Assembly: GCA_022482815.1 (NCBI GenBank)
Contig: JAKVOM010000001.1
Coordinates: forward strand, 62,001-126,000
DNA: 64,000 nucleotides
Origin: Acidaminococcus sp.
Lineage (GTDB): Bacteria > Bacillota > Negativicutes > Acidaminococcales > Acidaminococcaceae
Direction of reading: 5' to 3'
Shown here in pieces: positions 48,021 to 57,192 of the stretch. The number at the start of each line of letters is the position of its first letter. Positions within the stretch are counted from its first letter, which is position 1. The translations under genes and the position numbers were made by a program. The notes under the pieces were generated by a model. That model was not told the DNA's origin. It ran no database searches and saw only the letters and a list, made by a program, of their open reading frames with translations.

Positions 48021-51000
48021 TCACTCTTCGTCAGAGCCGTTATCGTCGCCCTGGGTATCATCCATTTCCATGTTGCCCGTATCGGCGATTACGTCAAAAT
48101 CACTGCTTTCAGTCTGGTCTTCATCCGGGCTGATTTCTTCATCACTGTTTACATGGACATTGCTCTCACCGGTATTGGCACTGGCCGTTACCTTGTTGTT
48201 GGACATATCCATATCCAGTTCTCTTGCAATATCGCCCATTCCGATATCTTCGTCTTCATCATCCAGATCGATTTCTTCATCGTCTTCGTCGAGGACGCTG
48301 ACATCGAGGCCGATAGCCTGCATTTCCTTCACGAGTACCTTGAAGGATTCAGGTACACCCGGTTCAGGAATGTTTTCGCCTTTAACGATAGCTTCGTAAG
48401 CCTTTACACGGCCGACCACATCGTCGGACTTTACGGTCAGGATTTCCTGCAGTGTGTAGGCAGCGCCGTAAGCTTCCAGAGCCCAAACTTCCATTTCACC
48501 GAAACGCTGACCGCCGAACTGAGCTTTACCACCCAGAGGCTGCTGCGTTACGAGGGAGTACGGGCCGGTAGAACGAGCATGAATCTTATCGGCAACCAGA
48601 TGGTGCAGCTTCAGGTAGTAGATGCAGCCAACGGTTACAGGGTTGTCAAAAGGTTCACCCGTACGGCCATCGTACAGGATCGTCTTGCCGCTTGCATCTA
48701 CGCCGGCAGCTTCCAGCGTCTTTGCCATATCTTCCTGACGGGCACTATCGAATACCGGGACAGCCACCTGGACGGCGCCGTCCACCGTTTTCGGCATGCC
48801 GTACGTATCGAAGTCGTACCCGGCTTTTCTCAGATCTGCTTCCACCGTAGGATCTCCGTTTTCAATACGGCGGCCAAGTGCTACAGCAGCCCAGCCGAGG
48901 TGAGCTTCCAGAATCTGTCCGATATTCATACGGGAAGGTACGCCCAGAGGGTTCAGTACGATCTGGACCGGTTCGCCGTTCGGCAGGAACGGCATATCTT
49001 CGCGCGGCAGAACACGGGAAACAACACCCTTGTTGCCGTGACGGCCGGCCATCTTATCGCCTTCACCGATTTTACGTTTTTGAACAATATTGACACGAAC
49101 CTGCTTATTTACACCAGGCGGCAGTTCATCCCCGTTCTCACGGGTAAAAATCTTGACGCTGCTGATGATACCAAATTCGCCATGAGGTACACGCAGGGAG
49201 CTGTCGCGGACTTCGCGGGCTTTTTCGGCGAAGATAGCGCGAATCAGGCGCTCTTCGGCAGACAGTTCCGTCTCGCCTTTCGGCGTTACTTTACCAACCA
49301 GGATATCGCCCGGGCGGACTTCCGCACCGATGCGGATAATACCGTCTTCGTCCAGATCTTTCAGGGCATCTTCGGAAACATTCGGGATATCTCTCGTAAT
49401 TTCTTCAGGTCCCAGTTTGGTATCGCGGGCATCGCAGTTGTATTCTTCAATATGAATAGAGGTAAAGACATCGTCCTTGACCAGATCTTCACTCAGCAGT
49501 ACAGCATCTTCGTAGTTATAGCCTTCCCAAGGCATATAAGCAGCGATTGCGTTGCGGCCAAGTGCCAGTTCGCCGTGATCCGTAGCAGGACCATCAGCCA
49601 GGACCTGACCTTCTTCGACCTTTTCGCCCTTAGTGACAATCGGGCGCTGGTTGATGCAGGTGCTCTGGTTGGAACGTTTGAATTTCAGTACGTTATATTC
49701 GTCGACGCCGGTCCCGTCATCGCGGGTAACGATGATCTTGTCACCGCTGACATACTTGACCGTGCCGGCATGCTTAGCAAGGATGCAGACACCGGAGTCA
49801 ACAGCGACCTTATATTCCATGCCCGTCCCGACAACCGGAGCTTTCGGGTTCAGCAGAGGCACGGCCTGACGCTGCATGTTAGCGCCCATCAGGGCACGGT
49901 TGGCGTCATCGTTTTCGAGGAACGGAATCAGTGCGGCAGCAATGGACATAACCTGTTTAGGAGATACGTCCATGAAGTCAACATGGGTCGGCGGGACCGT
50001 AATAACGCCCATTTTATCGCGGCAGGTAACATATTCGTTAACGAAATGACCATCATCCGTCAGCGGTTCGTTGGCCTGTGCTACTATATATTTATCTTCC
50101 TCATCGGCAGCGAGGTAAACGATATCGTTCGTAACAATGCCCGTTGTACGGTCTACTTTGCGGTATGGTGTTTCGATAAAGCCATAACGGTTGACAACAG
50201 CATAAGTAGCCAATGAACCAATCAAACCGATGTTAGGACCTTCAGGAGTTTCAATCGGGCACATACGGCCATAGTGAGTCGTATGTACGTCGCGGACTTC
50301 GAAACCTGCTCTTTCACGAGACAGACCGCCGGGCCCCAGAGCGGACAGACGGCGCTTATGCGTCAGTTCGGCCAGCGGGTTGTTCTGGTCCATGAACTGA
50401 GACAGCTGGCTGCTGCCAAAGAATTCCTTAACGGCAGCCACAACCGGACGGATATTGATCAGAGCCTGCGGCGTAATCACATCGGCATCCTGCAGCGTCA
50501 TCCGTTCACGAATGACACGTTCCATACGGGACAGGCCGATACGGAACTGGTTCTGCAGCAGTTCGCCGACGCAGCGAACACGACGGTTGCCCAGATGGTC
50601 GATATCGTCCTTGCCTTCCATGCCATCGATGACGTTCAGCAGATAGCCGAAGGAAGCAATGACATCAGCCTGGGTAATCGTGCGGACGGAAGGATCGATG
50701 TCCTTGGTGACGATCACGCGTTCCGGATGTTCCTGGAACATGACCCAGACGATAGCGTAGCCCGGCTGGGAGAAGATGCCGCTCTTTTCGATGGCATCAA
50801 TTTCGTCATCGCCGATAACAGTTCCCTTCGGAACGACGACTTCACCCTTCGTCCCGTCCGGATTTTCAAAGCACAGATCCTCGGCAAGCGTTCTGCCGCT
50901 CAGACGGTTGCGCCAGCCCAGTTTCTTATTCAGTTTGTAACGGCCGACATTAGCCAGGTCATAACGTCTGTTATCGGAGAAAATGTTATAAATCAGCTGA

Positions 51001-51752
51001 CGGGCGTTTTCGAGGTTCTTCGGTTCGCCCGGACGGAGTTTCTGGTAAATTTCCAGAGCCGCGTCTTCTTCGTTTTTCGTGGTATCCTTGGCAAGCGTAG
51101 CTACCAGGAAAGGATGTTCACCGAATACGGAGATGATATCATCATTGGACGGCAGGCCCATAACGCGGAGCAGGGACGTGGCAGAAAGCTTTCTGGTACG
51201 GTCTACACGGGCGTAGATGATACTGTTGAGGTCCGTTTCATATTCAATCCAGGCGCCGCGGTTCGGAATGACCGTCGTACCATAGAGGTACTTACCCATA
51301 GGATCGCTGTCCTTGGAGTAATACACGCCGGGGCTGCGGACGAGCTGGCTGACGATGACACGTTCAGCACCGTTGATGACAAACGTACCTGTATCAGTCA
51401 TCAGAGGGAAATCCCCCATAAATACAGTAGATTCCTTGATTTCTCCTGTATCTTTATAAAGAAGACGAACATCTACGTTCAGCGGAGCTGCATACGTAGC
51501 ATCTTTTTCTTTGCAAGTTTCAACATCAAACTTCGGATCGCCGATGGTGAAATTTTCAAAACTCAGTTCCAGATTATCCGAAAAATCCTTGATTGGGGAA
51601 ACATCACGAAAGACATCATGCAGTCCTTCTCTGATGAACCACTCATAGGATTTTCTCTGAAGGTCAATCAGGTGCGGCATCTTCAGGACTTCTTTGATCC
51701 TGGCATAGCTGTACCTTGTACGGTTGCCATTATGAACCGGTTTGAACAACAT
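48021..51752 (-). CDS. rpoB: DNA-directed RNA polymerase subunit beta
   Basis: The 1243-residue subunit has all core regions, including the rifampicin pocket [14 protein letters not shown] and [13 protein letters not shown] near residues 460-490, with the sensitive-type residues Gln, Asp, His, Arg and Ser. [11 protein letters not shown] near 905 and the C-terminal [20 protein letters not shown] near 1095 are intact. After the normal end (about residue 1160) comes a tail of some 80 residues dominated by Asp, Glu and Ser. The ATG at 51752 is preferred to GTG 51764. Upstream lies not rplL but a leader with a peptide and terminator, so here rpoBC has its own promoter. Confidence 0.97.
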   Translation of the reverse strand: MLFKPVHNGNRTRYSYARIKEVLKMPHLIDLQRKSYEWFIREGLHDVFRDVSPIKDFSDNLELSFENFTIGDPKFDVETCKEKDATYAAPLNVDVRLLYKDTGEIKESTVFMGDFPLMTDTGTFVINGAERVIVSQLVRSPGVYYSKDSDPMGKYLYGTTVIPNRGAWIEYETDLNSIIYARVDRTRKLSATSLLRVMGLPSNDDIISVFGEHPFLVATLAKDTTKNEEDAALEIYQKLRPGEPKNLENARQLIYNIFSDNRRYDLANVGRYKLNKKLGWRNRLSGRTLAEDLCFENPDGTKGEVVVPKGTVIGDDEIDAIEKSGIFSQPGYAIVWVMFQEHPERVIVTKDIDPSVRTITQADVIASFGYLLNVIDGMEGKDDIDHLGNRRVRCVGELLQNQFRIGLSRMERVIRERMTLQDADVITPQALINIRPVVAAVKEFFGSSQLSQFMDQNNPLAELTHKRRLSALGPGGLSRERAGFEVRDVHTTHYGRMCPIETPEGPNIGLIGSLATYAVVNRYGFIETPYRKVDRTTGIVTNDIVYLAADEEDKYIVAQANEPLTDDGHFVNEYVTCRDKMGVITVPPTHVDFMDVSPKQVMSIAAALIPFLENDDANRALMGANMQRQAVPLLNPKAPVVGTGMEYKVAVDSGVCILAKHAGTVKYVSGDKIIVTRDDGTGVDEYNVLKFKRSNQSTCINQRPIVTKGEKVEEGQVLADGPATDHGELALGRNAIAAYMPWEGYNYEDAVLLSEDLVKDDVFTSIHIEEYNCDARDTKLGPEEITRDIPNVSEDALKDLDEDGIIRIGAEVRPGDILVGKVTPKGETELSAEERLIRAIFAEKAREVRDSSLRVPHGEFGIISSVKIFTRENGDELPPGVNKQVRVNIVQKRKIGEGDKMAGRHGNKGVVSRVLPREDMPFLPNGEPVQIVLNPLGVPSRMNIGQILEAHLGWAAVALGRRIENGDPTVEADLRKAGYDFDTYGMPKTVDGAVQVAVPVFDSARQEDMAKTLEAAGVDASGKTILYDGRTGEPFDNPVTVGCIYYLKLHHLVADKIHARSTGPYSLVTQQPLGGKAQFGGQRFGEMEVWALEAYGAAYTLQEILTVKSDDVVGRVKAYEAIVKGENIPEPGVPESFKVLVKEMQAIGLDVSVLDEDDEEIDLDDEDEDIGMGDIARELDMDMSNNKVTASANTGESNVHVNSDEEISPDEDQTESSDFDVIADTGNMEMDDTQGDDNGSDEE

Positions 51753-51801
51753 ATGGGTCCTCACTCCTTTTTCATCCTGCAGGTTTTTTCACACAAAAAA
51801 A

Positions 51802-51839
51802 CAAGGCTCACAATCAAAAAAATTCTTTGATTAGCCTTG
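51802..51839 (-). terminator. Attenuator hairpin in the rpoB leader
   Basis: CAAGGCTAATCA and TGATTGTGAGCCTTG pair across an A/T-rich loop and are followed by T7 on the minus strand, 50 bases before the rpoB start. There is no gene between the promoter and this terminator except a short leader frame whose stop codon lies in the left arm. Confidence 0.75.
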
Positions 51840-51866
51840 TAAAAAATAAGTTACCTCAGTCAGCAT
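51831..51866 (-). CDS. Putative rpoB leader peptide (MLTEVTYFLQG)
   Basis: An 11-codon frame with AGGAG 7 bases before its ATG ends at a TAA inside the left arm of the attenuator hairpin. A ribosome finishing this frame would cover that arm and prevent the terminator from forming. The Shine-Dalgarno itself can pair with GTGCTC about 45 bases upstream. The peptide has no run of one amino acid, so it would report general translation rather than one tRNA. Coding is inferred from position and ribosome site. Confidence 0.4.
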   Translation of the reverse strand: MLTEVTYFLQG

Positions 51867-51969
51867 TGCGTGCTCCTCTCAGTCAAACGATCGGAACGCG
51901 ATGTCCAACCACTGAGCACTCGCGAAACCTTATGATCCTGCTATAAAAATAAAATTTCATGGAAATGAT

Positions 51970-51998
51970 ATTTTACCATGTATTTTATTTTTTTGCAA
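51970..51998 (-). promoter_or_regulatory. Promoter of rpoBC
   Basis: TTGCAA, 17 bases and TAAAAT on the minus strand place the start near 51963, giving a leader of about 210 bases before rpoB. Confidence 0.6.
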
Positions 51999-52172
51999 GA
52001 ACGAATGAAAAATAATTACAATTTTTTCCGGTACCTGAAGAGATATAACTTTCAGTTTCGGGTTCATGCCTTTTCTCCCCGTGAAATACCATTTACGAAG
52101 ACAACTTTTCTTATGCTATAATGAAACATCTCGATAAACAATATATTCCAAAGAGGAAGAAGGCTTATAACA

Positions 52173-53807
52173 ATGAAGCGAGTGAAAGCAATCGGGATGC
52201 TCCTTATCCCCCTATTTTCATTCATGGCCCCGATTTATGCCCAGGCGCAGCCAAAATCAGGTCAGACATCTTACCCGCCCCGTCATGAGGATGGGACATA
52301 TCACAGCCCTGCAGGGCGAATGATCATGGAAAGAGGCGTCGATGCCTATTACAAAGGAGATTATGAAAAAGCGCTCCGCTATCTGCAAAATGCCTATGCC
52401 CGCGGCAACATGAAGGCCGGCCGCTATATCGGTCTCTGTTACGAAAACGGGTACGGCGTTCCTCAGGATGACAGTCTTGCCGCCCATTGGTACACAGAAG
52501 CATCTCAAAAAGGAGACGTGACATCGACGTATCTTTTGGGAATGCTTTATGAGCAGGGCAAGGGTGTCCCCCAGGATGCACAGAAGGCCTTCGCCCTTTA
52601 TAAGCAGTCAGCCTACAGAGACGACAACGTCTCCGCTCCCAGCCAGCTTGCCCTGGGCCGTCTCTACGAGAACGGAATCGGTGTGGAAAAAGACCTTGCG
52701 AAGGCCCGCTACTGGTACGGCCGCGCTGAAAAGGCCGGCAGCCGGGAAGGAACCGTGGCTCTCTTCCGCCTTGACGGAAACGAAAATCACCCCGTCCGCA
52801 CGGTCACAACGAGAATCACAGAGGGAAGTCTCTTCGACATCAAGGACGGCGTCACGCAGATCGATACTTCAAAAATCTGGACGCCTGTAAAAAATATTGA
52901 TTTTTCCTCGAAACATCAGATTCTTATCCAAAATCCGGATGGAACAAAGACACCCATGGACGAACCCTGGTATGAAGTTCACCAGATTGCGCCCCACACC
53001 TGGCAGATCCGCAGTGACGGCGATTACTGCTATCTGCTCGAAGGGGATGCACTCGCTGTCATGATTGATTGTGGCTATGGAGCAGGCAACATCCGGGAAT
53101 TTGCCCAAACGCTCACAGCAAAACCCGTTAAGTACGTCATCAATACGCACTATCATTTCGACCACACAGCCAATGACGCCTATTTTGATGCAGCCTTCAT
53201 GACCAGGGAAAGCGTTCCCTACGCCACCGTTCCCTACAACAGCTTCAAAGGGATGGATGTTCCCCGAAACTACCCCGTGATCACGGTTACAGACGGATAC
53301 ATGATGGATCTGGGGAATCGTCCCCTTTCGGTCATCGTCCTGCCCCACTCGAACCACACGCTGGGCGGCCTCATGGTTCTCGACAAAAAGGAAGGCATCC
53401 TTTTCACCGGTGATGAGTTTCTCCGTCCAAGCGGCGTATCGCTAAGCATCCCCTTTGAGGACTTTGTGCGGAATATGGAGCGCATCCACACAGACCGTCC
53501 CTTCATCCATACCCTCTACGGCGGTACCGGGCGGATGGCCCTCAGTGTATTTGATACCTATTACGAAGCAGCTCGTTACGGAGCTTCCGGGAAAGCTCAA
53601 ATTGTTATTAATGAACACCCGGAAACCAGACGAATGCCTTCATCAAACCTCGCCCCCGGTGAGACTCCCGTTTACGTGAGGGGACAGGTCCGGCCGGGAG
53701 ATTCGACCGTTAACGCCCCGGAACCCGCGCCCCAGGGAAAACACGTCTACTATACGTACCATGGATTCAAAGTGAGTTATATTATCCCCGATAACGCAAA
53801 GTCCTGA
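52173..53807 (+). CDS. Exported Sel1-repeat / metallo-beta-lactamase fusion protein
   Basis: A signal peptide (MLLIPLFSFMAPIYAQAQ) is followed by at least four Sel1-like TPR repeats at residues 50-200 (ALRYLQNAYARGNMKAG, LAAHWYTEASQKGD, AFALYKQSAYRDDN, ARYWYGRAEKAGS) and, after a linker, a metallo-beta-lactamase-fold domain from about 270. The metal motif NTHYHFDHT is near residue 328, the second His in VLPHSNHTLGG near 393 and the Asp in FTGDEF near 413. The fold fits an exported MBL hydrolase. Sel1 repeats are normally separate scaffold proteins; the fusion may bring the enzyme to a partner. Substrate unknown. It diverges from rpoB. Confidence 0.85.
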   Translation: MKRVKAIGMLLIPLFSFMAPIYAQAQPKSGQTSYPPRHEDGTYHSPAGRMIMERGVDAYYKGDYEKALRYLQNAYARGNMKAGRYIGLCYENGYGVPQDDSLAAHWYTEASQKGDVTSTYLLGMLYEQGKGVPQDAQKAFALYKQSAYRDDNVSAPSQLALGRLYENGIGVEKDLAKARYWYGRAEKAGSREGTVALFRLDGNENHPVRTVTTRITEGSLFDIKDGVTQIDTSKIWTPVKNIDFSSKHQILIQNPDGTKTPMDEPWYEVHQIAPHTWQIRSDGDYCYLLEGDALAVMIDCGYGAGNIREFAQTLTAKPVKYVINTHYHFDHTANDAYFDAAFMTRESVPYATVPYNSFKGMDVPRNYPVITVTDGYMMDLGNRPLSVIVLPHSNHTLGGLMVLDKKEGILFTGDEFLRPSGVSLSIPFEDFVRNMERIHTDRPFIHTLYGGTGRMALSVFDTYYEAARYGASGKAQIVINEHPETRRMPSSNLAPGETPVYVRGQVRPGDSTVNAPEPAPQGKHVYYTYHGFKVSYIIPDNAKS

Positions 53808-53835
53808 GAGCTTTCCATACAGAAAAACTACAAAA

Positions 53836-53907
53836 GTGGCTGTGAAATAATGCGGGTGCATTATTTCATAGCCACTTTTTCACGCTTTCCGCAGCCCGCC
53901 GTGGAAG
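53836..53907 (+). terminator. Terminator after the Sel1-MBL gene, with variant heptad tail
   Basis: GTGGCTGTGAAATAATGC pairs with its near-perfect complement and is followed by T5. The tail that follows (CACGCTTTCCGCAGCCCGCC) is a variant with units such as GCAGCCC, seen again at 61028-61068. A small hairpin ACCCAAC / GTTGGGT lies at 53926-53946. Confidence 0.8.
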
Positions 53908-53954
53908 CAAAATGACCTTCTATTAAACCCAACTGTCAGGTTGGGTATTCCTTT

Positions 53955-54215
53955 GGGACCTCCTTCCACGCAGTCGGAAGGAGGAGGCCACGAAGTGGCG
54001 GAAGATAGTACCAATCCAATGCTAAATGCCATAAGCCAAAAGCGCCTTTATTTTTTACCAGCTGCCCGCTGCATTCTATCTCAAGAATCCGCCAAAGCAG
54101 CTGCCAGCACTACAGTGCTAACCACTCTCCACTAGCCACTGTCCACTTTACTGCGCTATATGCCATAGGCCAAAAGCTAAAAGCGCTTTTTATTTTTCAC
54201 AGCCCCGCGTTTGTT
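53955..54215 (+). repeat. REP-like element and 170-bp module
   Basis: 53955-54012 has the layout GGGACC, hairpin (CTCCTTCC / GGAAGGAG), second small hairpin (GCCACGAAGTGGC) and a GATAGTACC end, as in the elements beside IS110. 54020-54215 is the 170-bp module, almost identical to 5390-5560. No gene is supported between 53808 and 54273. Confidence 0.7.
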
Positions 54216-54273
54216 TATAAAAAAGCAGCTTTGGACTTTTAGTGAAAAATAGAGTAACGAAAAATATAAAGAA

Positions 54274-54774
54274 TTACCGGCAAAAGTTTTTTAAGTACGG
54301 CCCCCAGGCCACTTGCAGCTGCTTCAAGCTGCAGCGCGCGTTGGCCGGGCTTGTCGATGGCATGGCCCGAATGATGAGGCCGCTCCTTCCAAGCAGCTTC
54401 TTATTATAACGGCGGAAAGCGGCATAAGCCTTTCCACCGTTGCAGAGGATCTGGCAGATGCCCGGATAAGACCCAATCAGGGCCGCAATATCATTGGGTT
54501 CTTCCTCCCGGATGGCGGAATCAAGACTGCCTTCCCGCTCGCAGCGGCCAATGGTATCCCACAGGGCAACATGGTTCCGAAGGAGCATGGCGAGCCGCCC
54601 CTCATAGGTTACCGGCACCGATTCCTCAAAGATTGAAGCCATAAGAGGCCAGAAACGATTGCGCGGATGGGCGTAATATTGTTGTTCCTGCAGGGAACGC
54701 ACACCCGGCATCGACCCCAGCACAAGGGTGCGGCAATCCGGATCGATGGAAGGTCCCAATCCGATACAAAGCAT
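54274..54774 (-). CDS. Family 6 DNA glycosylase (hypoxanthine/deoxyinosine type)
   Basis: The 166-residue protein belongs to the uracil-DNA glycosylase superfamily. Motif 1 is GSMPGVRSLQEQQYYAHPRNRFW near residue 21, where the Asn position fits the hypoxanthine-DNA glycosylase group, and motif 2 is MPSTSPANA near 140. The enzyme would remove deaminated adenine (hypoxanthine) from DNA. The length is typical. AAGGAG favours the ATG at 54774; the frame opens at 54807. It stands alone after rpmA on the same strand, about 100 bases downstream. Confidence 0.88.
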   Translation of the reverse strand: MLCIGLGPSIDPDCRTLVLGSMPGVRSLQEQQYYAHPRNRFWPLMASIFEESVPVTYEGRLAMLLRNHVALWDTIGRCEREGSLDSAIREEEPNDIAALIGSYPGICQILCNGGKAYAAFRRYNKKLLGRSGLIIRAMPSTSPANARCSLKQLQVAWGPYLKNFCR

Positions 54775-54879
54775 AGACAGTACTCCTTTCTTGTGCACGA
54801 GCAGCAAAAAAGCAGGTCTTTTTCAGCAGAGATATGAAAAAATCCCGCCGGCAAGCCGACGGGATCATCCTCATTATGT

Positions 54880-55170
54880 TCAAGCTTCTGCTTCAGCAGG
54901 GATAACGCTGATGGTACGGCGATCCTTACCCCATCTGTCAAAGGAAACCTTGCCGGCAACCTTAGCATAAATGGTGTAATCCTTGCCCATACCTACGTTC
55001 TTTCCCATATGGAAACGGGTACCACGTTGACGAACGATGATGGAACCAGCCGTTACGAACTGACCATCATGAGCTTTCGTGCCCATACGCTGAGCGTTGG
55101 AATCACGACCGTTGTGAGTGGAACCGGACCCTTTCTTATGAGCGTGTAATTGAAGAATTAAATCGAACAC
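54880..55170 (-). CDS. rpmA: 50S ribosomal protein L27
   Basis: The 96-residue protein is a standard L27: [37 protein letters not shown] and [17 protein letters not shown]. Firmicutes L27 carries an N-terminal extension removed by Prp, normally cut after Phe in a sequence like LQFF/ASKK. Here the extension reads [14 protein letters not shown], with His (CAC) in place of the Phe before the cut site. The start is GTG, preceded by AGGAGGTGAG. Gene order rplU-prp-rpmA is the conserved one. Mature L27 reaches the peptidyl-transferase centre with its N-terminus, so correct removal matters. Confidence 0.97.
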   Translation of the reverse strand: MFDLILQLHAHKKGSGSTHNGRDSNAQRMGTKAHDGQFVTAGSIIVRQRGTRFHMGKNVGMGKDYTIYAKVAGKVSFDRWGKDRRTISVIPAEAEA

Positions 55171-55175
55171 TTAAC

Positions 55176-55505
55176 TCACCTCCTGTGTTCATGAATCCTC
55201 AGGTATTCCTCGGTATAAGTCTTCTGCAGATGACGCAGACCACAGACCATAGTCTTCAGCACTGCATCCGTCTTAGCGTCGGGCTCTCCTACCAAGGCTA
55301 CCGACAAACTGCCGTCTTCCTCATTGATTGAATACTTTACCTGACGGTGAAGTACTTCGTTGAGACCATTTGCGGCAATTTGTGTATTCAGCGATACTGC
55401 ATAGCAGACTTCGTCAAATCCCTCAGGATTGGCGTCTGCATGCCCGGAAACGGTGTACCGTCTGATTCTGCCATGTTTGTTGTAGTACAAATCTACCTGG
55501 ATCAT
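55176..55505 (-). CDS. prp: Ribosomal-processing cysteine protease Prp
   Basis: The 109-residue protein has the Prp catalytic pair: His in the SGHADANPEG segment near residue 21 and Cys in the VCYAVSLNTQ segment near 34. Prp removes the N-terminal extension of L27 in Firmicutes, and the gene is in its usual place between rplU and rpmA. The last third (GDAKTD-like loop and the helix TMVCGLRHLQKTYTEEY) matches family length. The substrate next door has an altered cut site, so co-variation of the protease pocket is likely. Confidence 0.92.
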   Translation of the reverse strand: MIQVDLYYNKHGRIRRYTVSGHADANPEGFDEVCYAVSLNTQIAANGLNEVLHRQVKYSINEEDGSLSVALVGEPDAKTDAVLKTMVCGLRHLQKTYTEEYLRIHEHRR

Positions 55506-55508
55506 GGC

Positions 55509-55820
55509 TTAGGCTTCGATCTTCGTGATTTCAACCTGGGTAAAAGGCTGACGATGACCCTGGCGCTTGCGATAGTTGCTCTTTGCTCTGTATTTGAAAA
55601 CAAAGATCTTATCAGCTTTGCCCTGCTTAGCAACCTTAGCGGTTACCTTTGCGCCTTCAACTTTAGGCGTGCCAACTTTAACGTCAGCATCATTAACTAC
55701 GGTCAGAACGTCGTCAAAAACGACTTCTTCGCCTTCAGCAGCATTCAGTTTTTCAACGTTCAGGACATCACCTTCGCTGACGCGATACTGCTTGCCGCCG
55801 GTACGGATAATTGCGTACAT
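55509..55820 (-). CDS. rplU: 50S ribosomal protein L21
   Basis: The 103-residue protein starts [18 protein letters not shown] and contains [17 protein letters not shown] and the RNA-binding [20 protein letters not shown] near residue 80, the L21 signature. The open frame runs upstream to 55952, but that part is the leader. It is the first gene of rplU-prp-rpmA and is preceded by a folded leader and a strong promoter. Confidence 0.97.
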   Translation of the reverse strand: MYAIIRTGGKQYRVSEGDVLNVEKLNAAEGEEVVFDDVLTVVNDADVKVGTPKVEGAKVTAKVAKQGKADKIFVFKYRAKSNYRKRQGHRQPFTQVEITKIEA

Positions 55821-55835
55821 TCTGTGCACCTCCCT

Positions 55836-55917
55836 CATCATAAGACTCGCCGAATACGGTACTCCTTCCGGAGTTTTCGGAACCTCTCCGGGCGGTAGTG
55901 CTAAAAACAAATTCAGC
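55836..55917 (-). ncRNA. L21 leader
   Basis: The transcript between the promoter and rplU contains CCGAAAACUCC and GUACCGUAUUCGGCGAG, with a hairpin CUCCGGAAGGAG. This matches the described layout of the Firmicutes ribosomal protein L21 leader motif, thought to be bound by L21 for feedback control. The assignment is from recalled consensus. Confidence 0.6.
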
Positions 55918-55923
55918 CTTTCA

Positions 55924-55952
55924 AATATACTATAAGTAACGGTAAAAGTCAA
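55924..55952 (-). promoter_or_regulatory. Promoter of rplU-prp-rpmA
   Basis: TTGACT, 17 bases and TATATT on the minus strand, about 105 bases before the rplU start. Confidence 0.75.
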
Positions 55953-55984
55953 GAAAAATCATGCACTGTGCCGGCTTTTGGCCA

Positions 55985-56881
55985 TCAGGCGTGCTCCGCT
56001 CCGTGCGTAGTCAGATACACTCCGACAAAGATAACGGCAGCACCGCATAACTGCATGAGCCCCATGGGATCATCAAAAATCAGCCAGCCGCAAAACATGC
56101 CGACTACCGGCGTCAAATTCAGGAAAACAGAGCTGACGCTGGGTCCGACTTCCTTGACACCGATATTCCAGAAAACGTTGGCCGCAATGCCGCCGAACAG
56201 CGTGATATACAAGTAAGAAAGGAAAGGAACGACAGGCAGTATCGTAATCGCCAGGGTACCCGACAAAAGACCGAAGATGAGCGTACCCAGGGCGCCGCAG
56301 AGACTGCACCAGCCGAGTGCGGTCAGCACATCGAGGTGTCCGGTCAGTTTTCTGGAAGCGAGGCTGTAAAATGCCCAGGCGAGCTGGGACAAAAGGCAGA
56401 ACACATCGCCCTGATTAAAGTGCATCGTCAAAAGTACCTGAATGTCACCTTTGGTGATGATGCTCAAGACGCCGATAAAGGAAAGGAGAATACCCAGCCA
56501 CTGTTTGCCGTTAAAATGTTCACGCAGGATCAGAAAGGCACAGACGGCTGTAATAGCAGGTGTCGTTGCCGTAATCAAAGTACTGTTTGTTACGGTCGTA
56601 AACTGCAGTCCATGGAACTGCAGCACACTATTCAGCATTTGTCCGTTGATGCCCATGAATACAATCCACGGCCAATCTCTTTTGGCCGGAAGGATTTGAT
56701 GAATCTGCCAATGCGAGGCCATAAACTGGTACAGCAGAATCAGGAGGCCCACAACCAGAAAACGGAAGACCGTAATCGTGGCCGGACTCCAATAGGGCAG
56801 TAAAAATTTCAGGGTAATGGGCTGAAATCCCCAGAGGGCACCAATGAGTGCGAGCAAAATATATGTTTTGGAGCGGCTCAT
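55985..56881 (-). CDS. EamA/DMT-family transporter
   Basis: The 298-residue protein has ten hydrophobic helices in two EamA halves, the first starting LLALIGALWGFQPITLKF and the second DVFCLLSQLAWAFYSLASRKL near residue 165. The junctions TTVTNSTLITATTPAITAV and GPSVSSVFLNLTPVVGMF are the conserved repeats. These carriers export amino acids or other small metabolites. No neighbour hints at the substrate. It is transcribed alone, between rplU and gatB. Confidence 0.9.
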   Translation of the reverse strand: MSRSKTYILLALIGALWGFQPITLKFLLPYWSPATITVFRFLVVGLLILLYQFMASHWQIHQILPAKRDWPWIVFMGINGQMLNSVLQFHGLQFTTVTNSTLITATTPAITAVCAFLILREHFNGKQWLGILLSFIGVLSIITKGDIQVLLTMHFNQGDVFCLLSQLAWAFYSLASRKLTGHLDVLTALGWCSLCGALGTLIFGLLSGTLAITILPVVPFLSYLYITLFGGIAANVFWNIGVKEVGPSVSSVFLNLTPVVGMFCGWLIFDDPMGLMQLCGAAVIFVGVYLTTHGAEHA

Positions 56882-57093
56882 GTCATTCTCTCCTTTCCCG
56901 AATTTTCTCCTAATTATAGCATGGAAAAGAGCGTTTTTTATCGATATGGGGTATTTGTTTTATCGATAGAAGAAGGCTGACTGAGACCCTCTAAGAAGAC
57001 TAAGCAAAGTAAAAGATAAAAAGCGCTTTTGGCCTATGGTATTTAGCCTCGTCTGCAATAAGAAATGGTCAGCAGTTGGTTTCTAGGGGTTCT

Positions 57094-57180
57094 TCCACGG
57101 GCGACCCGCGGCCAGCGACCTGCGACCTGCGTAAAATTAGGGGCTGTGAAAAATGCATACACATTTTTTCACAGCCCCTA
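57094..57180 (-). terminator. Terminator of gatCAB with heptad-repeat tail
   Basis: TAGGGGCTGTGAAAAATG pairs with its complement (57138-57180) and sits 13 bases after the gatB stop. The tail at 57094-57131 has the 7-base unit in the minus orientation. The rest of 56882-57192 holds a fragment of the 170-bp module near 57020-57050 and no gene. Confidence 0.82.
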
Positions 57181-57192
57181 ATTTTAATAGAA

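Noticed and set aside
44043-50216. A 2057-codon open frame antisense to rpoC and rpoB
   Set aside because: It mirrors the codon bias of the two polymerase genes, has no domain and no ribosome site of its own, and the sense genes are certain. Its great length is a compositional effect.
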